Positions 10,238 through 19,112 of a stretch of 64,000 nt of DNA are shown here, one piece after another; position 1 is the first letter of the stretch, and every line of letters begins with the position of its first letter. A model generated the notes under the pieces. That model saw only the letters and a list, made by a program, of their open reading frames with translations. It did not search any database and was not told the origin of the DNA. The stretch covers positions 1 to 64,000 of the forward strand of contig CAWJNN010000075.1 in assembly GCA_963844115.1 (NCBI GenBank). The letters run 5' to 3'. The translations under genes were made by a program, and so were the position numbers. Source of the stretch: CS4-C045 sp963844115. GTDB lineage: Bacteria > Planctomycetota > Planctomycetia > Pirellulales > UBA7805.

Positions 10238-11560
10238 ATGAGCGGCTATTTTCTGAACGGCATTTATATCTTGCTGCTGATCGCTCTGTCCCCCTTTCTA
10301 TTGCTCGCGGCAATCCGGAAAGGAAAGTACCGTGAAGGGTGGGCGGCGAAGTTCTTGGGGCACGTTACCGTCCGACAGGGCAACCAAACCTGCATCTGGT
10401 TTCATGCCGTTAGTGTCGGTGAAGTCCAGCTGCTCGGTTCGCTCATTCAGCGGTTGCATCGCGACCAACCGGACTGGCAATGCGTGATTTCGACGACCAC
10501 AAAGACCGGTTTTGCGTTGGCTCATGAAAAGTTTCCGCAGCACCTGGTCTTCTATTGTCCACTCGATTTTACCTGGTCCACAACGGAGGCGATGAAGCGC
10601 GTGCGGCCGGATTTGCTGGTGTTGAGCGAGCTAGAACTCTGGCCTAACCTGATCCGCGCCGCGAGTCGACACGGTGCGAAGGTTGCCGTGATCAATGGCC
10701 GGATCAGCGACAAGAGTTTTCGAGGTTATCGCTGGATTCGTCCGTTGGTCGGCCGCATGCTGCGACGCATTGATACGATCGCCGTCCAAAATGAACAGTA
10801 TGCTGATCGTTTTCTGAAGCTCGGTGCGTCGTCGCAGACCGTCAACATCACGGGGTCCATCAAGTTTGACGGCGCCAATACGGATCGCCGCAATCCGAAA
10901 ACTGAATCCTTACGTGCCCTGGCTGGACTTTCCGATGGCGACGTCGTATTCCTGGCGGGTAGTACGCAACGCGGCGAAGAGGCGGCGGCGGTAGAAGTAT
11001 TTTCCCAGCTCGCAGACCAGTTTCCCCAGTTACACTTGGTGCTGGTTCCCCGACATCCCGAGCGCTTCGAAGAAGTCGCGCGGTTGCTGGACGCTTCGCG
11101 CCAGCCGTGGCAGAGGCGAACGCAGCTGGCTGATCGACCGCTCGACCCGCCCAACGCTCGGATCTTACTGGTCGACACGGTCGGCGAACTCGGCGCCTGG
11201 TGGGGCACTGCGAACATCGGCTTCGTTGGTGGAAGCCTCGGGTCGCGCGGTGGTCAGAACATGATCGAACCGGCTGCGTACGGAGTCGCAGTCTGCTTTG
11301 GCCCCAACACCCAAAACTTCCGCGACGTCGTTCAGGCGCTGCTGGCTCACCAGGCTGCGATGGTCGTGCAAGACCAGCAGATGTTGCAGAAATTCGTCCG
11401 CGACTGCCTGCAAGACCCCCAGGCGGCTACCCGGCAGGGACAGCGAGCCGCCGAGTTGGTCGCGTCCAGCCGAGGCGCTACTTCGAAGACCACCGAGCTA
11501 CTGCGCATGTTGATCGAGAACGAGTCGGTAACCGGCGAAACGTTCCGCCCCGCTGCCTGA
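10238..11560 (+). CDS. waaA: 3-deoxy-D-manno-octulosonic acid (Kdo) transferase
   Basis: This 440-residue GT-B glycosyltransferase adds Kdo from CMP-Kdo to lipid A precursor at the inner membrane. It has an N-terminal membrane anchor (GIYILLLIALSPFLLLAA) followed by the WaaA signature FHAVSVGEVQ. The C-terminal half carries VLVPRHPERFEEV and the donor-site region GFVGGSL with NMIEPAAYGV. The length matches the family (about 420-440). AAGGA lies upstream of the ATG at 10238. Its presence implies an LPS-type outer membrane. It sits between two REP-like regions and appears monocistronic. Confidence 0.95.
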   Translation: MSGYFLNGIYILLLIALSPFLLLAAIRKGKYREGWAAKFLGHVTVRQGNQTCIWFHAVSVGEVQLLGSLIQRLHRDQPDWQCVISTTTKTGFALAHEKFPQHLVFYCPLDFTWSTTEAMKRVRPDLLVLSELELWPNLIRAASRHGAKVAVINGRISDKSFRGYRWIRPLVGRMLRRIDTIAVQNEQYADRFLKLGASSQTVNITGSIKFDGANTDRRNPKTESLRALAGLSDGDVVFLAGSTQRGEEAAAVEVFSQLADQFPQLHLVLVPRHPERFEEVARLLDASRQPWQRRTQLADRPLDPPNARILLVDTVGELGAWWGTANIGFVGGSLGSRGGQNMIEPAAYGVAVCFGPNTQNFRDVVQALLAHQAAMVVQDQQMLQKFVRDCLQDPQAATRQGQRAAELVASSRGATSKTTELLRMLIENESVTGETFRPAA

Positions 11561-11561
11561 T

Positions 11562-11585
11562 GTTCGTAGTTCCGTCTTTAGGCGG
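11562..11585. repeat. REP-like unit, family A (left half)
   Basis: The sequence GTTCGTAGTTCCGTCTTTAG continues into GCGG right after the waaA stop. It matches the family A unit of 10151-10220 with one change in the palindrome. Its inverted partner may be the unit at 11919, with a 203-bp inverted-repeat element now lying between them. Confidence 0.75.
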
Positions 11586-11650
11586 CAGTAGGCGCAGCGT
11601 TTAGCCGAATAGCAGGATCCCGCGACGCGAATTGCCGGGAAGATCAGCAA

Positions 11651-11853
11651 GGGGTCGGGAGTGGGGTGTTCAGTTTGGTTGATTTTGTGACGTAATTGAG
11701 GTTTTCACGAGGGCTCATTTTTGTCCCAGTCCCGAAGGGACGGCGCTATGATAGCCCAGCGCCATGCCTTCGGCATTATCGGGGCCGGTACAAAAACTGG
11801 TCCAACGCAATTGATCTAGTCCTAACCAAACTGAACACCCCACGCCCGACCCC
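11651..11853. mobile_element. 203-bp element with 30-bp terminal inverted repeats (MITE-like)
   Basis: The left end 11651-11680 (starting GGGGTCGGGAGTGGGG) and the right end 11824-11853 are inverted copies with one mismatch in 30 bases. The 143-base core holds smaller hairpins: GGCGCT/AGCGCC around 11740-11765, ATGCC-TTC-GGCAT, and an outer pair near ACGTAATTGA/CAATTGAT. No plausible ORF lies inside. It could be a non-autonomous transposable element or a large structured repeat. The ~400-bp space between waaA and mutM holds only this element and two family A half-units. Confidence 0.65.
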
Positions 11854-11918
11854 CTCGCGGCAGCGCCGTCTCAGATGATCGACCCTGATGGTACGCTCAA
11901 CAAACCAGCGGCTATCCT

Positions 11919-11937
11919 GCCGCCTAAAGGCGGGACT
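11919..11937. repeat. REP-like unit, family A (right half)
   Basis: GCCGCCTAAAGGCGGGACT followed by CCAAC lies just upstream of mutM. It has the family A CCGCCT-AGGCGG hairpin and the variant flank (GGACTCCAAC) also seen at 33373. It may be the displaced partner of the unit at 11562. Confidence 0.7.
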
Positions 11938-11957
11938 CCAACAAGGAACCACGAACG

Positions 11958-12836
11958 ATGCCAGAACTTCCCGAAGTCGAAACGATGCGCCGCGGCCTGG
12001 ATGGCTGTATCGGTCGCCGCATCGCGGGTGTAACAAAGCCTCGTTGCCGATTGAAGCCAATCGTGATCTCCCCAGCGCTGGCCACCATGCGACGACGGCT
12101 CGTCGGACAGCGGATCGTAGGGACCGGCCGAGCAGGCAAACGAGTGCTGGTTCATCTAGACACCGAAGATTCGCTGGTCTTCGAGCCACGCATGACAGGA
12201 ATCGTGTTGGTGGCCGAGCCACCGAACCGAGAACACCTCCGGCTTGGCTTTCAATTCGGCGATCAGCTATCACCCGAAGAACTCATGTATTGGGATCGGC
12301 GTGGACTAGGATCGGTTCGGCTGATGAATGCCGAACAGCGTGATGCGGCCTTTGGATCGGACAAACTCGGACCGGATGCGTTAGCGATTACGGCCGCTCA
12401 GCTGAAATCGAACCTGCAGAGTAGTCGCCGGGAAATCAAGGTTGCCTTGCTGGACCAGCGCTGCGTGGCCGGAATCGGCAATCTGTATGCTGCCGAGATC
12501 CTGCATGTCGCCGGCATTCACCCGCGGCGGCGCTGTGATCAGTTGAACGAAAGCCAGTGGAAACGGCTGGTCGACGCAACGCGTTCAGTCCTGCGCAAAG
12601 CGATCCGCTACGAAGGATCGACGTTGTCGGACGGGACCTATCGAAACGCGCTGAACAAACAGGGCGGCTACCAGAACTACCACCGCGTCTACGATCGAGT
12701 GGGAAAACCTTGTCCGCAGTGCGGCAAGAAGACAATTGAGCGTATTGTCCAGGCGCAACGCGCCACGTTCTTCTGCACGACATGCCAACCGCTTCGCCAG
12801 CGGAATGGAAGGCTAAAGTCGCGTCTGAAAATATAG
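11958..12836 (+). CDS. mutM: Formamidopyrimidine-DNA glycosylase
   Basis: This base-excision repair enzyme removes 8-oxoguanine and ring-opened purines and nicks the abasic site. The N-terminus MPELPEVE carries the catalytic Pro2 and Glu3. The helix-two-turn-helix region includes DQRCVAGIGNLYAAEIL, and the C-terminal zinc finger is complete (CPQCGKKT, then CTTC). At 292 residues it is slightly longer than E. coli MutM (269). AAGGA lies about 11 bases before the ATG. The TAG stop sits at the first bases of a family B palindrome, so the end of the gene was probably set by that repeat. Confidence 0.95.
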   Translation: MPELPEVETMRRGLDGCIGRRIAGVTKPRCRLKPIVISPALATMRRRLVGQRIVGTGRAGKRVLVHLDTEDSLVFEPRMTGIVLVAEPPNREHLRLGFQFGDQLSPEELMYWDRRGLGSVRLMNAEQRDAAFGSDKLGPDALAITAAQLKSNLQSSRREIKVALLDQRCVAGIGNLYAAEILHVAGIHPRRRCDQLNESQWKRLVDATRSVLRKAIRYEGSTLSDGTYRNALNKQGGYQNYHRVYDRVGKPCPQCGKKTIERIVQAQRATFFCTTCQPLRQRNGRLKSRLKI

Positions 12837-12906
12837 AACGGAACTTGTTCCGTTTCACGATATCGACACGCAAACGGGCGGCACGTAAACGGAACAAGTT
12901 CCGTTC
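12834..12906. repeat. REP-like doublet, family B
   Basis: TAGAACGGAACTTGTTCCG (12834-12852) faces its inverse CGGAACAAGTTCCGTTC (12890-12906). Each unit is itself palindromic around AACTTGTT, and the two form a larger inverted pair with a ~30-base spacer. The doublet lies between the converging mutM and EF-G genes, where a hairpin could stop transcription from both sides. A second doublet of the same family ends glnE (58251-58308). Confidence 0.85.
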
Positions 12907-12922
12907 TCCTGCCTGTCGCGCT

Positions 12923-15025
12923 CTATTTCGCCCCGACGAGGTGCCTGGCTTCCTTTTCCGCTCTCTTCTCGGCAAGAACGGCCTCCTGCACGTGGGCCGG
13001 TACTCGCCGATAGCACAAGAACTCCATCGAAAAAGTGCCCTGTCCCTGCGTCATGCTGCGCAGGTCGGTCGAATACGCCGAATGTTTCCGCCAACGGTAC
13101 GTGGGCTTCAATGACGGCCGTTGGACCTTCAAGGTCGGTGCCGACGATAATTCCGCGGCGGCTGGTCAGCTCACCAGCCACCGGTCCCTGGTATTCAGCC
13201 GGCACTTCGACTTCCATTTTCATCACGGGTTCGAGCAGCACAGGCTTGGTCTTCATGAACGTCTCACGGAAACAGTTCTTCGCGCAGGTCTGAAACGCCA
13301 TGTCACTACTGTCGACGTCGTGAAACGAGCCATCCGTCAAGCCAATCTTGGTACTAACAACGGGGAATTCGGCGATCGGTCCCTTGACCATTGCCGCGCG
13401 AAATCCCTTCAGAGCGCCGGCAATGTATGGCTTGGGAATGCGACCACCCACAATCGATTCTTCGAATTCGAATTCCTCTTCTGCGTCCTCTGGTAGCGGT
13501 TCGATGAATCCCACAATGTGCGCAACTGGCCGGAACCGCCGGTCTGTTTCTTGTGACGATAGTTGTAGTCGACGCGTACTGAGGGCGCTTCGCGATAACT
13601 GACCTTCGGCGCACCAACGACAACTTCGACGTTGTATTCGCGACGAATGCGTTCCAGATAGATCTCCAGGTGCAATTCGCCCATGCCAGCCAGCACCGTC
13701 TCGCCCGTCTCGTCGTCGGTGCTGACAGCGAACGTCGGATCTTCCTTCCGAAAACGAGCTAACGCCTTGCCCAGTCGATCGCCGGCCTCGTTGCTGGACG
13801 TGCGGATCGCCACTTTAATCACCGGCAGCGGCACGAAGATACTCTCCAGCGTGCACAGCTTCGGTTCACCGGCGTACGTATCGCCACTGGCCGCGTCGAC
13901 ACCCATGACGGCCACAATATCGCCGGCCGTGGCTTTATCGATCTCTTCACGCTTGTCAGCATGTATGCGCAAAATTCGGCTGAACCGTTGCTTGGCGCCG
14001 GTCCTTTGGTTGTAGTACTGCTGACCTTTTTCAGCGGTTCCCTGGTAGATACGCATGAAGTTCAATTGACCGTACGGATCATCAACCAGCTTGAACGCCA
14101 TACCCACAAAGGTCGCCTTCGGATCCACTTTCAGGGTAATGATTTCCTCCGGATTGTCGTGGGCCATTGCCGTTTTTACGCGATCCATGGGGGAAGGCAG
14201 ATAACGGATGACGGCATCCAGCAAGGTCTGTACACCCTTGTTTCGGAACGCGGTTCCCAAGAAGACTGGCGTACAATCGAGAGACTGCACCGCATCACGT
14301 AGCACGTCGTAGATCACGTCGACCGGAACCTCTTCCTCGGCCAGCAAAAGCTCCATCAACTGGTCACTGTACATCGACAGCGATTCCAGCATTTGCTGCC
14401 TGGCTTCAGTGGCTTGTTCGGTCAATTGCTCAGGAATACTCTCTTCGCGGACGGTCTCGCCATTCTCACCGTCGTAGTAGAGAGCTTTCATCGTCACCAG
14501 ATCGACGACACCTTTGAAATCCTCTTCGGTGCCGATCGGCAGTTGCATCAGAAAAGCATCACAATGCAACTTGTCTCGGACCTGCCGCACAACCTGTTGA
14601 GGGTTCGCACCAGTGCGGTCCATTTTGTTAATAAACGCCAATCGAGGCACGTGATAACGTTTCATTTGCCGATCGACGGTCAGCGACTGGGCCTGAACAC
14701 CACCGACCGCGCAAAGCACCAGAATCGCGCCGTCCAGGACGCGCAAACTGCGTTCGACTTCGACCGTAAAATCGACGTGGCCGGGAGTGTCGATCAGGTT
14801 AATCACGTGATCTTTCCATTCGACCGACGTCGCGGCGCTTGTGATCGTGATACCACGCTCCCGTTCCAGATCCATGTGATCCATCGTGGCGCCACCGTCG
14901 TCGCCGTGGACCTCCTGGATACGGTGGATGCGGCCCGCATAGAACAACATCCGCTCGCTCAGGGTCGTTTTACCTGAGTCGATATGGGCCGAAATACCAA
15001 TGTTTCTCATTTTTGCGACGGTCAT
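12923..15025 (-). CDS. fusA: Elongation factor G (mitochondrial-like type), two frame interruptions
   Basis: This translational GTPase drives ribosomal translocation. G motifs are AHIDSGKTT (G1), RERGITI (G2), DTPGHVD (G3) and NKMD (G4). The Ser in AHIDSGKTT, where typical bacterial EF-G has Ala, fits the spdEFG1 group found in mitochondria, planctomycetes and spirochaetes. Two frame breaks occur: near 13523 a base is missing (GGSGQ should run into FAHIVGFIEPL), and near 13076 an extra G breaks AETFG from YSTDLRSMTQGQG. Corrected, the protein has about 700 residues and ends RHLVGAK at 12923. Two close frame breaks in an essential-class gene suggest sequence errors. A second EF-G elsewhere in the genome cannot be excluded. 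Confidence 0.92.
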
Positions 15026-15354
15026 CTCAGCCTCTCAACACCTTTAAGGCGCGACGCTGACGTCCAGCGCCAATCATTCCACTTCCAAAACCACGAATTG
15101 TGGGAAATTTACCCGCTCGGCATCCTTGTCCGGCGGTAAGCCCCTCCCAGGTCGGGTGGGTGGCGGGACTTTCTATATTATGTCCTTTTCGTCCTTATGG
15201 CTAGCTGAAATCGAAGGTTTTGTCGGAAATGGCACGATGTTAAGGCTACGGCAAGACACGGCGGGACGCTTTGTGGTTACCCCAGACTTCCGGGGGGCCG
15301 CTAGTCGATCGGTTCGGACAGCGTCTGGCAGCGGGTCGGCACTTTGCTAGCAGC
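15026..15354. other. Intergenic region upstream of EF-G, no gene seen
   Basis: About 330 bases lie between the EF-G start and the stop of the next minus-strand gene. There is no convincing ORF, tRNA or large inverted repeat. The AT-richer part near 15170-15200 (TTTCTATATTATG) is the most promoter-like stretch, but no clean -35/-10 pair directed at EF-G was recognised. Confidence 0.5.
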
Positions 15355-16083
15355 CTAGGACAGGCCCAGGATGACCTTGCCCTGTAACGCCTTGACCAGC
15401 ACGACGCCCAGATTGCTGGCCATGTGGGCAGCGACACAGGGGATTAGCGACCGGTAGCGATTCAAGGGCATGAACCGGACGTAGTAAAACCAGAGCGAAT
15501 TTACGAACAGAATTGCCGTACTGAATATCGGTTTGCTGCCCAGCTCCCACTGAAAACACTTGTAGAACTGCCACAATGGGAGTTTCTCGTCGGGCACAAA
15601 GCTCCACAGGTGCTGGTGAAGAATCGCAAACAGGAAGGAGACGGCGATGATGCTACCGATCAGGGCAGCACGCGACCCTTTGTCAACGTACAAGAATCCC
15701 CGAAAAATCAGCTCTTCCACGAACGCCGCACCCAGCACGGAATAAAAGCAAAACAATATGTTCATCTCGCTTTGTTCGTCGACGACACCCAACCGGTACT
15801 CACCGGCGACCTCGACCGCCAGGATGAACAGGCTGACCAGCACGGCAATCACGACGACGGACAGCGCCACCGGCGTCGCCCCTGGCATCGTTCCTTCCTC
15901 CAGCTCGGCGCGAACCTGGACTAAGGTATGCTCGGTTGCTACGTCTTGCGCCCCGGTACCGGGCTGCTGATCATCGCCGATCTTGGCCAGCGTGCGGACA
16001 TTCTGCCGATAGTCCTGCAGCCACGCCCAGAAGAAGTACCCGACAAGGGCGAGTGCACCCAAATAGACAATGTCGAAGTTCAT
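15355..16083 (-). CDS. CPBP family intramembrane metalloprotease
   Basis: A 242-residue membrane protein of the CPBP (Abi/Rce1-like) family. The signature is complete: EELIFRGFLY (EExxxR), then FAILHQHL with a catalytic His, and a last motif in CVAAHMASN. Around six hydrophobic segments are visible, the first at residues 5-22. These proteases cleave within the membrane; bacterial members act in bacteriocin immunity or peptide processing, but no substrate is evident here. It starts 17 bases after the TPR gene ends, so fumC-TPR-CPBP is probably one transcript. Confidence 0.85.
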   Translation of the reverse strand: MNFDIVYLGALALVGYFFWAWLQDYRQNVRTLAKIGDDQQPGTGAQDVATEHTLVQVRAELEEGTMPGATPVALSVVVIAVLVSLFILAVEVAGEYRLGVVDEQSEMNILFCFYSVLGAAFVEELIFRGFLYVDKGSRAALIGSIIAVSFLFAILHQHLWSFVPDEKLPLWQFYKCFQWELGSKPIFSTAILFVNSLWFYYVRFMPLNRYRSLIPCVAAHMASNLGVVLVKALQGKVILGLS

Positions 16084-16100
16084 CTCTCGGCACCGCAGAC

Positions 16101-17208
16101 TTAACGGGAAACGGAATTCGGACGGGCCGCAACACGTTCCTCGCGGTAAGGATTGCCTTGCCCGTAGGCGATGAGTCGGGCCCGCGTGGGTACCAGCTGG
16201 TCCTGAGTAAGCGACTGGGCGGCCGCCTCAACGGCTCGTGACTGGAGAGCCACCGCCTCCTTGAAGTTACCCACATTCGCCTGAGCCGCAGCCAATACCT
16301 CCAGACTACGGTAATCGTTCTCCCCTAGCAACGAAAGCACTTTCTCCGCGGCCGCCACCGATCGAGACCCGTCGCGAAAATGCTCGACTGGGCACGTCGC
16401 CATCAGCCAGGCGAGACTGCGATAGGCGGGTCCGAACTTTTGGTCCGACTGCAGTGCGGAACGATAGTTCCTGACGGCATCGGCATATTCCCCCGATTGG
16501 ACCAGCACATCACCACGAGCAACAAAGGCCGAGACGAGACCCGGATCCAATTGCAGCGCACGATTCAAGTCCTCCAAAGCGAGGCTATTCTTTCCGAGGC
16601 TTGCCAGTACAGCGCCACGGGCCTGGTAGAACCCCCCATCGGTCGGCGCCCGACGAATCGCCTCCGAGAAGTCGGAAACGGCACCGTCCAGGTCACCGAG
16701 ATCTTTAAATACCTCGCCGCGGTTGAACCAGCCGTTGGCGAATTCCGGACGAATACGCACAACCTCATTGAAATCGGCCATCGCCTCCGCATGCCGCCTG
16801 GCAATTGCATAACTGACGCCCCGATTGTGGCGCACCTTCCAATGCTCGCCGTTCAGCTGGACGGCCAAATCGAACTGGCCCAGCGCTGCCGCTTCGCGTC
16901 CCCGTTCGACCAGTGCCTCGCCCAACCGATTATGCGACCAACCTTTCAGATCTTCGGCGTATTTCCGATGCGACGGCGTCAGCGATTCGCTTCGCAGCGC
17001 GCAGTTCCAGCAGATAGACAATCTCGGAGTAGTCACGAGGGTTCTTCGCCTTCCTTGACTTCACGTACGCCGATTTGATCAGATCCTGTGGCTTGGCAGA
17101 TTGACGACCTGGCTGCGTCGGCCCTTCGGCGGCAATCTCCTCTGCCGACGAGCGCGGGACGAGGCAGATCCATAGCAAGCACAGAACGATAATTCGTTTA
17201 GGCGGCAT
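16101..17208 (-). CDS. Exported TPR-repeat protein, frame interrupted
   Basis: The N-terminus has a signal peptide (IIVLCLLWICLVPRSSA). A frame change near 17000 links IVYLLELRAA to LTPSHRKYAEDLKGW; a one-base insertion (or two-base loss) explains it. The rest contains at least four tetratricopeptide repeats with the usual pattern (for example FANGWFNRGEVFKDLGDL and YQARGAVLASLGKN). TPR proteins serve as scaffolds in the periplasm or envelope; the partner is unknown. Corrected length is about 370 residues. It lies 43 bases downstream of fumC and 17 bases upstream of the CPBP protease, on the same strand. Confidence 0.75.
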
Positions 17209-17251
17209 CGATCCGATCTCCTTCTCTTTTCGATGTTGCTGGAAGTTGCGG

Positions 17252-18674
17252 CTATTCTTGTGGCTCTGTCATTCGCATGGGATCCAACGCCTCGTCCAGC
17301 TGATCGTCGGGCAACACCTGCTGCTCGCGGCACAACTCACGAATTGTCTTGCCCGTCTTGAATGCTTCCTTCGCCAGCGCCGCTGCTTTTTCGTATCCGA
17401 TATAGGGGTTCAGGCTGGTAACCATCGAGAGACTTTGTTCGACCGCCGCTTCACAGGCCTCGACGTTGGCTTCCATACCTTGCGCAATTCTGGACGAATG
17501 CCTCGGTCACTTGAGCCAGGATGGCAACGCTCTCCAGCGTCGTGTGGCCCATTACGGGCATCATGATATTCAGCTGAAACTGCCCGCCGGTGGCACCACA
17601 AATGGCCACGGTCTGATCGTTCCCCATGACGCGTGCCGCGACCTGCATCATGCTTTCGCACATCACGGGATTCACTTTTCCCGGCATGATCGAACTGCCA
17701 GGCTGCAAATCGGGCAACTTCAGCTCGTAGAACCCGCACCGCGGTCCGGAACCGAGCCACCGGATATTGTTCGAGACGTTCATCAACGTGACGGCAATCG
17801 CTCGCAATTGGCCGTGGCATTCAACCAATCCGTCCCGTTGGGCGTTCGCTTCGAAGTGGTTCGCCGCTTCCACAAACGGAACCTCGTTTTTTTCTTCCAG
17901 CACTTTCGCCACGCGGCGGCCAAATTCCGGGTGCGTATTGATGCCGCTACCCACCGCCGTACCGCCTACTGGAAGTTCTAAAACAGGATCGATCGCGTTG
18001 TAGGCCCGGTCGACTGACAATTTGATCTGCCGCGCAAACCCGCCGATCTCCTGCCCCAACCGCAGAGGCGTCGCGTCCGCCAGATGGGTGCGGCCAATCT
18101 TGATGACGCGATCCCATTGCCCGGCATGGTCGGCCAGGACGTCGTGGAAACGCTCCAGTGCAGGGATCAAGTGCCGGCCGATCTCCAAGGCCACCGCGAC
18201 ATGAATCGCGGTCGGAAACGTATCGTTCGTGCTCTGCCCCATGTTCACATGGTCATTGGGGTGGATCGGTTTGTCCGAACCGAACCGATCACCGCCGTTG
18301 ATCTCGATAGCGCGATTGCTGATCACTTCGTTGACATTCATGTTGCTGGAGGTACCCGATCCCGTCTGAAATACGTCGATCGGAAACTGATCGTCCAGCT
18401 GGCCATCGCTGACTTCACAACAAGCCGCGAGCAACGCGTCAACTTGCTGGTCATTTAGCGGCCTCTTGCCACTACCGGTGAGCTTGCCCAGATCCCGATT
18501 CGCCACTGCGGCCGCGTACTTGACCTGTCCCATGGCGTGGATCATTGCCGGGGCGAGGGTCCAATGCGATATCGGGAAGTTCTCAACCGCGCGCTGCGTT
18601 TGAGCGCCATAATAGGCCCGAGACGGCACCTGGACTTCACCCATTGAATCGCGTTCTACTCGGTAGTCAGACAT
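17252..18674 (-). CDS. fumC: Class II fumarate hydratase, frame interrupted
   Basis: The enzyme converts fumarate and malate in the TCA cycle. The family signature GSSIMPGKVNP is present, as are the substrate-site stretches SGTSSNMNVNEV and TGSGKR/HPNDHVNMGQSTND. The first frame stops at 17451 after AFVQNCA; the C-terminal domain (MEANVEACE, then NPYIGYEKAA) resumes in the next frame. A two-base loss or one-base gain near 17478 accounts for it. Corrected length is about 474 residues, as expected (E. coli FumC 467). It is probably the first gene of a fumC-TPR-CPBP transcript. Confidence 0.93.
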
Positions 18675-18728
18675 TTTCGGCTAGTTCGTAGTAACCTGAT
18701 TTATCAAGTTCTTAGTTGACTTCACACA

Positions 18729-18857
18729 ACGCGCTGTGCGCAGGGTCTCCCGACCCCGCACATCCAGCGGACCACGCTGTGCGCGGGTCTCCCGACCCCG
18801 CACATCCAGCGGACCACGCTGTGCGCGGGTCTCCCGACCCCGCACATCCAGGACCGA
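18729..18857. repeat. 42-bp tandem repeat, three copies
   Basis: Three near-identical units (the later two start at 18774 and 18816) contain CTGTGCGCGGGTCTCCCGAC followed by CCCGCACATCCAG. The third is truncated. They lie in the 438-base space between the divergent fumC and acyltransferase genes. The ORFs across them encode only Arg/Pro/Ser-rich repeats and look spurious. The unit is direct and unspaced, so it is not a CRISPR array. Confidence 0.85.
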
Positions 18858-18922
18858 AGGTCTCCCAAAACGTTCAAGTTTCTCGCGATCGGGGAGACCT
18901 GCGGTCAGGCATCGGCGAGGTC

Positions 18923-19002
18923 AGGAGACCTGCGCCGAGCGCAGGAGACCTGCGCCGAGCGCAGGAGACCTGCGCCGAGCGCGGGAGACCTGCGCCGAGC
19001 GC
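18923..19002. repeat. 20-bp tandem repeat, four copies, opposite sense to the 42-bp repeat
   Basis: Four copies of AGGAGACCTGCGCCGAGCGC start at 18923, 18943, 18963 and 18983. The GGAGACC core is the reverse complement of the GGTCTCC core in the preceding 42-bp units, so the two blocks form an inverted arrangement. No coding role is apparent. Confidence 0.85.
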
Positions 19003-19020
19003 ACCTACATATACTCAGAC

Positions 19021-19043
19021 GCCGCCTAACGGCGCAACTACGA
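19021..19043. repeat. Single REP-like unit, family A
   Basis: GCCGCCTAACGGCGCAACTA followed by CGAG matches the right half of the family A doublet, with a small change in the loop. No partner was seen close by. It lies ~70 bases upstream of the acyltransferase start. Confidence 0.6.
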
Positions 19044-19112
19044 GCGCAGACCGCCTGTCGGATGCTGGCGGTGCGCACATAATACAGATTGAGAGAGCGC
19101 AACAAAAGAGAG

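Noticed and set aside
18729..19002. CRISPR array
   Set aside because: The repeats are contiguous, with no unique spacers, and no cas genes are near.
18736..19029. Protein gene in the repeat block
   Set aside because: The translation is only repeated Arg/Pro/Ser-rich sequence that follows the DNA repeat period.
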